A DNA stretch of 64,000 nt from Chaetorhynchus papuensis (taxonomy: Eukaryota; Chordata; Aves; Passeriformes; Rhipiduridae): assembly GCA_013396525.1 (NCBI GenBank), contig VWYX01001156.1, positions 167,514 to 231,513 of the forward strand, in the 5' to 3' direction. The translations under genes and the position numbers were made by a program. The notes under the pieces were generated by a model. That model saw only the letters and a program-made list of their open reading frames with translations. It was not told where the DNA came from and ran no database searches. Shown here one piece after another: positions 1 through 12,900 of the stretch. Position 1 is the first letter of the stretch. Each line of letters opens with the position of its first letter.

Positions 1-1260
1 CAGCTTCTGAGTGGGAGCTGTCTTTGACAGAGAAAAATACATCAAATGTAAGGGAAGTAAATGAACCCAATCTTTCCGGTGATAATTAGAAACGATAAAC
101 CAAGCAGCATGTAAATCAAGTAATCTGTTTTACTAATCAAACCTTTTAAATCCTTTTCCATATTGCTAATGTTCCCCTGGGTTATCTGTGTACAGTTGCC
201 GTTTAGGAATTCACTCCTTTTGCAGTGGATGATGAATGCATAAATAGCAGCTCTCCTGCTGCTCAGCTGCTTTTCCATTCAAAGAATGTAAAGTGAGGTA
301 CTTCAGGCCACTGTGCAAATTGATTTGCTTATCTTGCCAGTTCTACCCTGCACTTCCATCCCCACAAGGGTGTTTGAAGCATTCCCTGTGTTGTTCCTTC
401 TCTTTTTCCATTCTGAAGTTGACTTTCAGTGAGAGGGAGAAGGATCCTGGTATTGAATCTGCCAGGTCAGTCACACTCAAGTGAACCCACTGCACTTGGT
501 TGTAGTTAAGAACCCCTTTACTTCTCACCCAAACTTTCTGTGAAATATTAGTTGCTCTTTCATTGGAAGAACAAACCTTGTGTATTTACTGGGCCTTTTC
601 ACACTGACATGATCTTGTCCCTTACAGAGCCTGAGGGTTTGTCTTCCAGGGCACCTCCTGCTCCATTCTTGGTGAAGGGAGAGACTGGGAGATGGAGAAG
701 AGGGGTTTCAGTGCAGTTCTGTTCAGATCACCATTAGGGACATGAAGCTTTTCCAGTACAAAGCAGAAAATATTTGAAAGAAAGCCCCAGAACAAACCTG
801 AGCCAAATCTATATCCAAACTGGGAAGCTTTTTCTGACTAGCCATGCTTTCAAGGGAGCACAAGGAAAAGTCCTTTCAGCCTGAGCAGTTCATGGACATA
901 CTGTTGAAACATATTTGCTGTGTGATTTGCAAACTTAATTTTCCCCTCCACTGCTTGTGGTTCTTTGTCCACGTGCTCTGGCTGAGGCCGTTGGTGTCTG
1001 AAAGGTGTTGATGGCAATCTGAGGGTGGCCATGGTCACAGCTGTCCCTCATTGTCCCCACAGCAGACGTGGCAGAAGGGAATCTTTGACTGAGGGGCAGG
1101 ATGGGCAGCTGGAGGTGGAATATCCTCATCTGCTGCTTGGAGACTCAGTGGTTTGTCCACCAGAGCCCTTGGCTGGCACTGGAAGGGCTGGGACAGCTCA
1201 TGGGCCAAACCACAGAGCTGAGTCGCCACCATGTGCTGTAAAACCCGGGGTGCCTGGAGA

Positions 1261-1337
1261 AGCCCGGTGTCCCTCACAGCCCCGTGTCCCTCACAGCCCA
1301 GTGTCACTCACAGCCCGGTGTCACAGCCCGGTGTCAC
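1261..1337. repeat. Short tandem repeat, 17-bp then 13-bp units
   Basis: Three 17-bp units of the form agcccggtgtccctcac are followed by two shortened 13-bp units agcccggtgtcac. It is a small degenerate minisatellite in intron 1 with no sign of coding function. Confidence 0.75.
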
Positions 1338-4300
1338 AGCCAGACAACACACAGGCTGTGTAAGGACTGTCATTATTTGATTTGGGGTGACATGGTGCAG
1401 ATCACTGCAACAACTCCAAAGGAAGCCCTAATGATGCAGAAACACGAGTTATTATGTGCATATTTTGCATTATTACTTTTGCCTGGTTGGCGTGGCCTGT
1501 ATTTGTATAAATAAGGTGCCTAATTTTATTTTAGATGGAATATTACCAGAGCACGGAGCCAGTCTTTGGGAGTGCTGGCAGATGGGGTTCTGTGTCTTAA
1601 TGCTGCAAGATGATTCTTGGGTTTTCTGAGCCCTGTGCCAAACAATGCTGCATTCAGGGGCTCCAGTAGCATCCATGGATCAGCAGTGGCCACGAGCTTA
1701 ACAAATCAGAATATTCCTTCCCAGCAGAACAATGAAGCAGCTGAACATCAGCAGCTCCCAGCCAGCTGACTGCTAAAGGAGTCTCCAGGCATTTCCAAAG
1801 AAAACCTGTGGAATACTGGGACTGTACTTTGGCACTTGGGCTTGTGGAGTGAGTAGAGGTGTAGTTATCACAAGGTTCAGTTAATTGTGCAACACTCCAA
1901 GGGCTCAAGGGACAACAGGAGGAGAGGGGGCTGAATCTGTCCAGGGCTTCATGCAGTGCCCTCCTGACCATCTGAATCCATTCCTCCTTCACCTGCCCAC
2001 CATGGCTTGTCCCTCCCTTTCTCCACAGCTTGGTCTTTCCCACACCTGAAGACTTGTCAGGGTTTCCCCTTCATCCCCTCTAAACCAGACAGTGTCAACT
2101 CCTTCCCCAGTTCAGTCAGAGCGTGGACAGAGTTGGGAAAGTGTCACACCAGGTATGGGTTAGAAAATGGCTTAGAAAATAAGGTTGCAAATCATCAGTG
2201 CAGGGGCTGATGCAGCATCAGGTGATGTTATGTCATGGACTTTGTTTTCCTGCACGTTTCTGGATCTTTCTGCTGGGTTGAAGGATTTTATAGCCCTTCC
2301 AGCATCCCTCACAAGAAGGATATTTAGAAGCATCAGCTTGCCTGGACATCACTGGGACAAAGCCACGACTGCAGAATTTACACCCCACTGAACCAGGGTG
2401 AGGGAATCAAGCAGGATCTTTCTCATGATGCAAATCTATCCAGGCACCAGGCAGTGCCCTGGTGTTTGCCTTTTGGGCAGGTGGTTTTGCAGTTTTATCC
2501 CCTGAAATGCCTGAAGGTAGCAAATGCTTTAACACTGTGGTGTATAGTCCAACGTGCAAATCTGAATTCTCAAAATTGAAGGCCGAGATAATTGTGACGT
2601 GGCAGGTTACAGTTAATATGGACACAGAGTTTGGAAGGAGGAGGTGAATGAAGGTGAAATGTCCTTTTTAAGTGCTGTAACGCTGAGTGCTGTAACATCA
2701 GAGTGGAAGGAACATAATGGATCATGAAGTCAGTTGTTGGTCAGTGCAGGAAGCCAAATCTTCTAAATACATCCGTGAAATAAGCTCAGCCATATCCAGC
2801 AGGGCTCCCTGGTCCTTGCAGCTCCCACTGAACTGCTCTGCAGCTTTCCCTCTCCAGCCTGTGTCGGCCGGGGTCCTCCATTCCCATTTTCCCTTTGTAT
2901 GGGCCTGTGTTGTGTTCTGTTTAATATTTTCTTCCGTCTGCCTGGCAGGATGATTCTCATCTCCCCAGGTGTTTATAGGTGATCACTTCTACCTTTTCCT
3001 CCTCCTCAGTACTTCTGTGAGTCTCACGTATTTAAATGAGTTCCTTGCATGACAGGCTCAGTGCTCCAGCTGGCTCAGGGTGTGATGGGAGCAGAAAGGA
3101 GAACCCACCTGACTGCTGAGCTTTCTTTTGCTTTTTACTGTCCCTTTATAGGTTATGTGCTTTTATTTGACAGATTAAAAAGTTAGAGATTATGGGCAGA
3201 TGGCAGTCTCTTGTTTGCTTCTATCCCAAGCCTGTTCTGCTCTTTCCTGGTTAGATCTGGGATCACAGGATAATTCTGCCTCAGGACAGCACTCAGAGCA
3301 CAGTAAAGTGGTTACTGCACTCAGATTTTACAGTGTCCCAGCCAGATTTTCACATGGAAACTGGGAGTGTGTTTTACTGCTCCACACACAGGGAGCAAAC
3401 TGCTTTCCTCTACCTGTGCTGGCAGTGACTTCCTCCTGTGTGCGCTGGAATAAACCACAAAGAGTTGCGTTGCCCTGGAGGCTTTTCAGAGAACTTCCCT
3501 TTGCCTCCTCATCTGTTTCAAGCCTGCTTGTGCCTTCTGCTGTGCTTCCAGAGCTGGAAAAGGAGTGTGCAGTGCTCCCCTGCTGCAGAGAGAGCTCGGC
3601 TGGTCTGACGCAAATAGAAATGGGAGTTCAGTGACTCCTGTGTTTAGTGGTTTGGCATTTTTTCAGTGCAAGGTTGGTGCTTTATATTTAAGGAGAGGGA
3701 TTTTAATATTATTCCTGTTCCTACATCTCCCAGTTTTAGACTTTCTTCAGCGTTCATTAGAGCTGGCTTAGCATCCGTCTCCCATTTTCCTTCCCCTGAC
3801 CTTACCCAGTGGGTTTGCAGAGCTGCTGGATGACTCAAGGGTCAGCTGGGTTGGAGCTGAGTCAGCCTCATCAAATTACAGTCAATTTGCTTAAACCTTG
3901 GTTTGTTGAGGAAGATGTGGCAGTGGTCACTCATAGTTTGCTAATTTTATTTAGAAAAAAATGACATCATTACAAAGAACTCTTTTAACCTGATTTCAAA
4001 GCTGGCTGGAGGCTGCAGATGAATGGAGTATTCCTCACCCTGCCCTGTCTGCTCCCTCCATACAGGAAAGGAGTGGTGCAGAACACGCTCCAAATGGCAT
4101 TTCCTATTTTGTTCAACTGGCAGCATCTGAACACCGAGTCCATGCAGGCCAACTGCAAAAATCTCACCTGCACCCCAAATGAATTTAATTGCAGTTTTTC
4201 TAGCCCTCAGGGTGGATCAGAACCTTGTAGACATGCATAGTTTGAATATTGTAGACATGCATATTCACGATCAGGACAGACTTGGATCGTTTTCCTGGTG

Positions 4301-6033
4301 CAGGGAGGTTATACTGACTGGACAGTTTTTTGGTGTGTTTTTCCAAGAGCAGCAGGAATATTTTAGCCATAGTTCTGCCAACGCAAATCCTGTTTATCTG
4401 AGTGCTCTTGTGAGAGGCTGATTCGCTGTGAGACAGTTTATGAGCAATTTACTGAAAGACTTGAAGTCCTGCTTGACAGCTGAGTTTGAGATTTACCTAA
4501 AGTCTTTAAGCAGCACTGAACTCTCAGTAGGGAGACCCGGTATCACATAGGAAAGGCACGAGTACCTGAGGCACAGAGTGAAGTTTGCTTTAGGAAAGTC
4601 ACTCACTTCCCAAAGCACGAGGAGAATGGTGTTGTTCCCTTGGTTGAGTGCAGGCTACTCATTCTTGCACTTCAAAACCAGGTGAAGGTGGTTTCAATGC
4701 CAGAAGTCTGCCTAAATTCCCTTCCTTAGTGAACACATCCTAAAGGCCCAGCCTTGGCTGTCCGTGAACATCTCTTCATAAACACAGGTTTTAATTAAAT
4801 GTCTCCACGCAGGTTTACAAAGAGAACGGACTCAAAGCCTGCAGTCGTGGATTTTTATTGTATATATTTCATGGGAAAAAATAACTAAGGCTTGTTACCC
4901 CATTTGGGAGAGTAACCCGAACCACATGGGGTGTTTACAGCAGGAAAAGGAATTGTCCCTGCTCCACGTACTGGAAGTGTGCAGCTCCTGGATCATTCTT
5001 CCCATGCACAGAGGAGGAAGAAAAGGCTGTGTGCTCATAGTCAGTATTTCAGTTTGAGCTTTGGAGTTCACAAATAAGCTGGAAATAGAGAACAGTTTGA
5101 AACCATCAGTTTTGATTCTCTTAACCTTTAGTGGGACTGGGTTAGCTGCTGACCAGCACAGCTGAGGCAGCTATAGCACTCCTGATTCTGTCCTGAATTA
5201 TTTGCTTTTCCTTAACATTTCCTTTCCTTTAAGCCCCTACTGCACAGCCAAACTGAAAGCCCATCTCAGTGGGTGTCTGTGCTGTGAGTGACCGAGCAGC
5301 TTCTGTCCTGGGGGACCTGCGGAGCATCAGGAAGGGCTGAGACCAAGGAGCTTCAGGGAGCACCTGCTAAGGGGGAGAGCTTTGGTGTGTGTGTAAAGCA
5401 GAATGTGCTGCCAGTGTGTGAGCAGTGCTGAGAAAGGAGCAGGTCAGGACAGAGAAGGGCTTTTTCCGGTAGAAGATGATCCAGAATACCAACACCTACA
5501 CTTCGGCTCTCCTCAAGGAACAGCAAACTGGTGACCTGCCACGATTCTCCAGCAGATGCTCTGTCCCTTGGATGTTGGACAGATGGGCACAGACTGGCAC
5601 AGCAGATTAGTGAGGAGCTGTTTGCCCGGTGCTCAGGGCTGGCAGTGCTCCCCCAAGGGCTCTTTGGCTTCTGGAGCAGAAGGAGTTACATGTCAGTGAT
5701 TAATTAGGAATCCCCTGTCTGATGTGAGTGCTCAGAGCAGGGTGGCCTGGTGGGGTGTCTTTGTGTAACGGTCCCGTCCTGCAGATGTTGTTTGGGAGTG
5801 TGGGTTCCAAGTCTTGCCAACTAACTTTTCTTTATTTGTACTGAGTGCATTTGATGTTGCATCATTTCCTCGGTAAGAACAGTTTTATTTTTGACTGGAG
5901 TGTTTGTCAGGTGGGGGAAATCCTAAATGTGAGTGCTCTCTGGTGGTGGAGATTTCTGCTTCAGTGTTCCCATTTCTGCAGTGTATTTTCCAGGAGCAAC
6001 TGCATGTGAATAGACCCTGCCTGGACTTAAAGA

Positions 6034-6047
6034 TTTTTTTTTTTTTT
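6034..6047. repeat. Poly(T) run, T14
   Basis: Fourteen consecutive T followed by an A-rich stretch (aaaaataaaaactacaaaac at 6060-6079). This is low-complexity intron sequence. It has the look of an old retroposition tail, but no element is recognisable next to it. Confidence 0.6.
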
Positions 6048-6311
6048 AACTCCTTTCCCTAAAAATAAAAACTACAAAACAAAGTAAAAGCCTTTTTCTT
6101 GCCTTAGTGGACTTCTTTCCTAGAGAAGAATTTCTCTCCCTTAAAATGATTTGTATTCTGTGACTCACTGGTTTTTATTTTCTCATTATCAATTGATGTT
6201 TTAATGAGGTAATAAAAACTGGTATAAAAACTTCTCATGAAAGAGCTGATGTTCCTCCTCAAAATAACCCCCAAGAATTAAATACTGTGAATTGCCTTTT
6301 GGCTGCTGAGC

Positions 6312-6665
6312 TGCTGGAGAGAGGGGACTGAGGGGAGACTCACTGGGGCTGCAGCTCCTCCCCAGGGGCAGCTCTGATCTCTGCTCCCTGTGCCAGGGAC
6401 AGGACCCCAGGGAATGGCTGGAGCTGTGCCAGGAAGGGTCAGGCTGGATCTCAGGGAAAGGTTCTTCCCCCAGAGGGTGCTGGGCACTGCCCAGGCTCCC
6501 CAGGGAATGGTCCCGGCCCCGAGGCTGCCAGAGCTCCAGGAGCGTTTGGACAGCGCTGCCAGGGATGCCCAGGGTGGGGTTGTTGGGGTGTCTGTGCAGG
6601 GCCAGGGGTGGGACTGGCTGATCCTTGGGGTCCCTTCCAGCCCAGGATATTCCATGATTCTATGA
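6312..6665 (+). mobile_element. CR1 LINE, 5'-truncated 3' end (intron 1, copy A)
   Basis: Typical CR1 3' region in + orientation. It has the stretch 'gggacaggaccc', then 'aggttcttcccccagagg', a GC-rich body ending in a short non-LTR tail 'ccatgattctatga'. The reverse transcriptase ORF is missing, as in almost all CR1 copies. The core about 6471-6605 is identical to copy B at 7607-7741 and closely matches 28752-28885 and the reverse of 12890-13025. Confidence 0.9.
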
Positions 6666-7606
6666 CACTGATACAGAAATTATTCAAATGGAATTATTCC
6701 AGGGAAATGTTTTGTTGTAGCACAAGCTGATGTGATTTCCATGAGATACAAAAGCAAGGTTTGACCCTGGGTGTGTCGCCCCAGGAGTGGACACTGGGGT
6801 TCCTTTTATCAAGGAACTTTTTTTGATCGAGGAACTGCATTGTTGTTGCTTTGAATAACGAAACCCCAGTTCTGTGTGTTACACCTCAGCACTAAAGTGA
6901 CTCTGCTGGCTGTGAAAAGCACCAAATGAATTCATGGTCTTGTTTTGTGACCTTGCCCTGCAGAGGAATCATGGATTTAACACAGCTTAAAAGCTCCTGA
7001 TTTGCACTGCCCTCGTGGGTTGTTTTCTTAAGCTTTCCTGAGTTCTCCATGGGCAAGGCAAAGCCGGCTCTCCCACCAGAGCCCTGCAGCCAGGAAAACA
7101 GGCCCTGCTGTTCTTGGCCTGCTGCTGTGCTGAGCCATGCTCGGGGATGAAAAGGGGCTTTATCAGCAATGAGGGCTGAGGAGCCGGAGCTCCTGGTGGG
7201 AACATCTGAGCACAGCTCTGGAATTTTAACTCTGGTGCTAGGAAATAAAGAGAAATGAACTGAGAGGTAAATGGGAGTGTCACTTGTTCATAAACTCTGT
7301 ATCCCCAAAGCCAGGCTGGAGAGGTGCCTGTTTGTCAAGCCTGGAGATGGATCCTTCTTCCCCCTCATCTCCATCTGCCTTTTGCCACAGAGCTGAAGAC
7401 ACAGCTCATCAGAGCCCAGTAAAACCTTTTAGAACTTGGCTTGGAGGCCCAATGTGGGATCTGTCGTCTGAGCTGAGCTGCGGGGAAGTGACAGGCAGGA
7501 TGTGAGGCTGCTGCCTGTGCCAGCACCCTGGCTGGAACCTCTCCGGAGCGGGGGCTCTGCAGGGACAGGCTGGCAGGGCCAGATCTGGAGGTTCTGCTTA
7601 GAGGCA

Positions 7607-7803
7607 GAGGGTGCTGGGCACTGCCCAGGCTCCCCAGGGAATGGTCCCGGCCCCGAGGCTGCCAGAGCTCCAGGAGCGTTTGGACAGCGCTGCCAGGGAT
7701 GCCCAGGGTGGGGTTGTTGGGGTGTCTGTGCAGGGCCAGGAGTTGGACTCGATGGTCCCTGTATGTCCCTTCCCACTCAGGACATTCCCTGATTCTATGA
7801 TTC
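7607..7803 (+). mobile_element. CR1 LINE 3' end (intron 1, copy B)
   Basis: A shorter + strand CR1 3' end. It starts at 'gagggtgctgggcactgccc' and ends with the CR1 terminal octamer-like repeat 'gattctatgattc'. The first roughly 134 bp equal copy A 1.1 kb upstream, but the last 60 bp belong to another 3' variant (tggactcgatggtccctg). Confidence 0.9.
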
Positions 7804-9750
7804 ACTCAGGGACACTGAACTGTCATGGGAAGAAACTTAAACTGGGTCTGGCAATGCAAGCTTACATAATTCATTACTTAAGGAAGAGGTCAGAGTATTG
7901 GGTGCTGTGATGGTGGCTTGGCACGACACTGCAGCAGGAATGGCCTTTATTTCTTTATTTCTCCTCAGCTAAACCAACCCCCCTCACCCTCTCCGTGGCC
8001 ATGAACCTTCCAGCTGCTCATGGGGTTTAAAACCTCATCCACAATCTGCTGGATCTTTATTTTCAGCATCAGTAGTGCCTTGAGCAGCAGTTCTGTGCTG
8101 CTGGGCAGGGACTTGAGAGAGTTCTCCATTGGGTAACTCACCTTTTTTGGGTGTCCATCTCCAAAAGGTGGGAACGATTCTGCTCATTGTGATGTCCTTG
8201 TGGTTTCCATGACATATTGATGTCCCAGTGTGACTTGATCTCCTAAATACCAACAGTGTTGTCTGGGTTTGGTTTATCAAGCTCTCTCCTCTGTGTATGC
8301 AGAGTCCCCCATGGGCTCCCAGCCTGGTATCCCATCCCTTTGCACTTCTACCTGTTTGGGATCTTCCAAAAAATCAGAATTAGGGCTATTGGCATTGCTA
8401 ATTATGTTGACCTTATCTTTTCTAAAACATTACTGGTACCTTTCAAACAGCATATATCTCAAAAATGTAAAATAACAGCATTTTAAGCTCATTATTGTTT
8501 TGGGAAATGCCCATCAGGACACCTTCAGTTAAAAGTGAGGTAGGAACAAGAGGATGTTTTGCAATTCTCGTGTCTTCCCAGTGCAGTATTCCAGGAGGAA
8601 GCTGGAGTTGGAGGCACAAACACTTCTAGAAAGTGGAATGCTGGTTGCTGGATGATATTTCTTGAGTTTTATTACACCTGCTAAAAACTGAGGCTTCCAA
8701 GATGCTGCAGAAAATTCTCAAATGAACAATAGAAAATGTCAGGGCTGTCACCACATGGGGGTGGTAATAAATTCAATAAAGTAATGCTGGAATTTGTGCC
8801 GGAGTCCATCCGGATTCGAGGCTCTCGGGCTGTGTGGAGGGGTTCTGGTGCCATCTAATGTCCCGAGGTTTAAGTACAGCTGCAGACAGGGATTGGCGCT
8901 GGAAATCCAGCGTTCGTGTGTTGATCCCTAAACCTGCTGCTGTCCTTTCTCCTCCTGAGAAACAAATGCTGTGTGAATTCCTCAACTGTTAATCTGGAAT
9001 TATTCTGAGCTCTCCTCATAGGTAACCTTCAATAAAATAGGAATTTATTTGGAAACATCTTCTAACTTAAACACTTTTTAAAAACTAACATCAAGTTCTT
9101 TTCTGTCTTGTTTGCAGAAAGAATCGAAGGGCCGGGTAGGGATAGGAGTGGTGTAGTTTAGGGTTGTTTGCACACATTCTTAGATATTTTTCCCCTCTAG
9201 TTTAGCGGCAGTGATGGTACCAAAGTGCCTTCCAGCAAAAAGGACTCATTGCTAGAGCTGAGAGGCTGCAATTCCCTCCTGGGCTTCTGTCTTTGTTTAC
9301 TTTCAAGTGTGATTAGACCTCTCAGTGGGGGCTTCAGAACTTCTGCTCCTCTGGCCTGAGGGGTCATGGACAACTACAGAATGTGAAAAAAGAATTTGCC
9401 TGTAAATCCCCTTTATGAAGCAGATTAGATTTGCTCCTCACACTCGTGTTCACTTACTGTCAGTTGTAGAAACTGTGAATTCCATATCATGTGTCTGGAA
9501 GTGAAACAGAGGTAGAAATGTCCTTTGTAGGTGGTGGAACTCCAAGCCAGCCCTGGGTCGTTGTCCTTGTACCCCTGGGTCTCTGTTTCTCTGCTGTGCC
9601 ATCCCTGCTCGGGGCACGTCCAGAGCCAGGGTTTTATTGTGGTGCTTCCAAAGGGTGATGGATGGAAGAGTTCACCCGATGGCCCGGGCAGCTGCCTGTC
9701 CTGAACCTCTGCACTTGTCTGATTTGTGCCTTTTGTCTGCTGCCGGGCAG

Positions 9751-9959
9751 GTTCGAGAAAGGCCGGATTTACACCTTTATCGGGGAGGTGGTTGTTTCCA
9801 TGAATCCTTACAAGAACCTGAACATCTACGGGCGGGACACGATCGAGCAGTACCGGGGCAGGGAGCTCTACGAGAGGCCTCCCCACCTCTTTGCCATCGC
9901 TGATGCCGCTTACAAAGCCATGAAGAGACGATCCAAAGACACCTGCATTGTCATCTCAG
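9751..9959 (+). CDS. MYO1D: MYO1D exon 2 (motor N-terminal part)
   Basis: 209 nt, entered with one base of the Arg-32 codon and left after one base of Gly-102. Encodes residues 33-101, including RFEKGRIYTFIGEVVVSMNP, YGRDTIEQY and the segment PPHLFAIADAAYKAMKRRSK leading into the ATP pocket. Acceptor gccgggcag, donor cag|gtaggc. Close to mammalian MYO1D, with the small change SMNPYKN for SVNPYKL. Confidence 0.97.
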
Positions 9960-12900
9960 GTAGGCTGGGAGGGCTCTGCATGGTGATGAGCACTTGATCT
10001 GTGTGAAATTCCAGGCAGAAGGAGAATAATTGTTTGGCTAATGACAGCGTTTTATAAAAGAAACTTCATTAATCTTAAAGCTGCTCATTTGCATTTGAAT
10101 CCGTGTGTGGAGGCCGGCACAATTATTTCTTATCTCATTCAAGTGCTGGTGCCAGTCAGGAGCTGGATCTGTGCCTGCAGAGGGATAATGTGAGCAGGAG
10201 CCCTGTGTCTGCTCCGGGGCGTGACCTGAGATCAGGTGTGACCTCGAATCAGGAGAGCTGGGATCAGGAGTGACCTGGGATCAGCAGAGGTGGGCTTGTC
10301 TCCCCTCAGAAGCTGCTGATTTTTGTCGCTGCTGATTTTTGTCGCTGCCCTGACTGGCCACTGTTTGTTCCCTGCTCCCTTGGAAAGGCCGTGGCTCCAT
10401 CAGTGGGAGCAGGGCTGGTACCGGAGTGATCCCTGGCTGGATCCTGGCACTTGGTTTCCTTGATGTCCCCGTGCTCGGGCAGCTCTGAAAGGAGAGAGCC
10501 CCGGGCTGGGGTGCTGAACAGTGGCCCCTTGTGCTGCTGCAGGCCAGGCTTTCTCCTCTAACAATATTCCTTTGATCCTCTGTGTGCCAGCCCTTTTCCC
10601 GACCTGTGAAATCTCACAGCACAATTGCTCAAAGTCAGCCCAGCAGCAGCAGCAGCCAGGCAGGGTTATGGCTGTGTTTAGAAAACGTCCCAAGTGCACA
10701 CAAAGATTGCTTTAAAAAGAAAAACTCAAACCCTCCAGGCACTGCTGGGGTAGAATTGAGGTCTTCTGTCCAATGATTTGTTTTGCTTTTTTCATCTGTT
10801 TGGTCACCGTGGTGTTTCTGCCCCCAGGTGAAAGCGGGGCTGGGAAAACTGAGGCCAGTAAATACATAATGCAGTACATAGCAGCCATCACCAACCCCGG
10901 GCAGAGGGCTGAGGTGGAGAGGTAAGGCCTGGGCTGGAAAAGAAGGGAAATTCTCCTGCTTGTGGATCTCTTTCTGTGAGCTCTGCAGCACCACGTTATC
11001 AGACGGTCTCTTGTACATGCTGATTTATACTTAACTTCTTCAGGTACTGCTTTTACTGTGGGAATTTTGCAGTATTAATTGCTGAAATCACAGTGAAAAT
11101 TTATTTTGAAAGTTCAAACTTTCAAAATCAAAACAGCATCTAGGAACACCATCCATGCAATATCAACCATCTAATGGCAGGACTCAATGATCTTAGAGGT
11201 CTTTTCCAACCGAAATGATTCTAAATCACTTTTCCTGAGGCAAATTGCCTGAAATTTGGGTGGGCTAGAACACCATGTGGAGTGCAAGGAGTGTATTCCA
11301 TGACCTTCCAGGCTCCCATGATTCTGAATTGCAAAATGTCCCTCTCTGTCCTGGAGTAAAAGTTTTGGAGCAAAGAACGTGGCTTTCTGCAGAAACAGAC
11401 TTAAACCTACCTGGAACGAACTTCTGAAAATGACTTGAAAAAGAGTTCAGAAAATTGGTTTCAGAATTCAAATGTGTGTAGAAACTGAATTTCTGGTGCT
11501 GTTTTCAGGGCGGGGGTCTGGTCTTTGAACCAAAGAGCATTTGCTTGCTCTGAGGAGCATTGCTGACAGCTCCCAGCTGATTTCCCATGGGATTGCTGAT
11601 GTCATCCACATCTGCCCAAATCTGCCATCAAAGAGCATCACTGCTGTCATTGAATTCTTCTGGCTGTGAAAAAAAATCCCACGGTGGGAGTGTTGAAGTC
11701 TTACCCTGTTCCCTTTTCCATCCATCCATCCATCCATCCCTGTTGCAGAGTGAAGAACATCCTGCTGAAATCCAACTGTGTGTTGGAGGCCTTTGGCAAC
11801 GCCAAAACAAACCGCAACGACAATTCCAGCCGCTTTGGAAAATACATGGACATCAACTTCGACTTCAAGGGAGATCCCATAGGTGGGCACATCAATAATT
11901 ACCTGCTAGAAAAGGTAAGGCACCCTCCCTTCCAGGGTTACAGCCTTTGCTGGAGTTACTTTTGCAATCTGGGCTTTTCCAGTAGAAAGTTTTCCGTTCA
12001 AACGTGTACAGCAGGTGAGGTATGAGGGCGTAATTCCAGGGCTTAAATTTTCCTCAGGAGTCAGGAAAGCCACTGCAGTGCTGGCAGGGCCCTGTTTCTG
12101 GAGCACCACAACTTCCAGGGCTCACCAGGAACAGGGCTGTGTTACCCAAAGGATTTTGCGGGGGGGTGTGTGGAGTTTAATCTCAGTTTTTATTTTGGAT
12201 GCAATTTACCCTCTGCACAGCTCCTGCTTTGTAAATCCTGCTCTGAGCTCTTCCTGGAGGAGGAGACCTCCAGGGCTGTAGGGAGCAAGTCTGCTGGAGC
12301 AGTGTTATTTTGGAATAATGCCACAGCCTTGGGTGAGCTGTTGGTAGTGTTGTTTTTATATATTCCAAGTGATCCTGAGCATAATTATTTTCTTCATGTC
12401 ATTAAGTGGTGTCTGAAAACATTGGAATATGCAAAACTGGAGAAACCAGGCGTGAGCCATTAACAGTTCTTGCTGTGTGAGACATGTCTGGCTTTGATTA
12501 TGTGTTTGACCACATCTGCCAACACCCTTTTTTGTTTGTGTTTCTTTTTTACTTCTCCCCTTATTTCCCTGAAGTCTATTTTCAGAATAAACACTTTATT
12601 TTAAAAAACAAAACAACAAACCCAAACATTTAACTTGGGATACTTTGATGTAAAAAGAGGGCTGGGATTGCAGCTGCAGTGACTTAAATCCTGATGATTT
12701 ATTTATCCTGATTGTTTATTTCATATTCTTGACTTCTCCCAAGTTAAATTTGTTTCCATTTGAAAGCAGTGGAGGCTCTGGCCCAAACACAAGCTGTAAC
12801 AGACAGTGGCTTTGCAGCAGGAACACACTGAATCATGGAACATCCTGGGTTGGAAGGGACCTACAAGGATCACCCAGTCCCATCCATAGCCCTGCCCAGA

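Larger units (their letters stand above)
1..9750 (+). other. 3' part of MYO1D intron 1
   Basis: I find no exon here: the conserved MYO1D N-terminus that must precede RFEKGRIYTF is absent, so the first coding exon and promoter lie upstream. The sequence is ordinary mixed-composition intron. It contains a short direct tandem repeat at 1261-1337, a duplicated 'ttgtagacatgcat' around 4227-4265, a T14 run at 6034-6047, and two near-identical + strand CR1 3' ends (6312-6665 and 7607-7803). All ORFs here are short and unlike known proteins. The intron ends in tgccgggcag, a normal acceptor at 9750. Confidence 0.8.
10922..11748 (+). other. MYO1D intron 3
   Basis: 827 bp. Contains one very short CR1 3' fragment (11172-11226) and a (TCCA)5 microsatellite at 11717-11736 that makes up most of the polypyrimidine region before the acceptor. 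Nothing else recognised. Confidence 0.85.

Noticed and set aside
4220..4270. Duplicated ttgtagacatgcat
   Set aside because: A short local tandem duplication with nothing attached to it. Not enough to call a functional element.
8888..8911. Palindrome cgctgga-aa-tccagcg
   Set aside because: A seven-base inverted repeat is expected by chance at this scale, and no transposon terminus or RNA fold surrounds it.
1..9750. MYO1D exon 1, promoter or CpG island
   Set aside because: No sequence coding for the conserved N-terminus was found and there is no CpG-island-like block. The region reads as intron.
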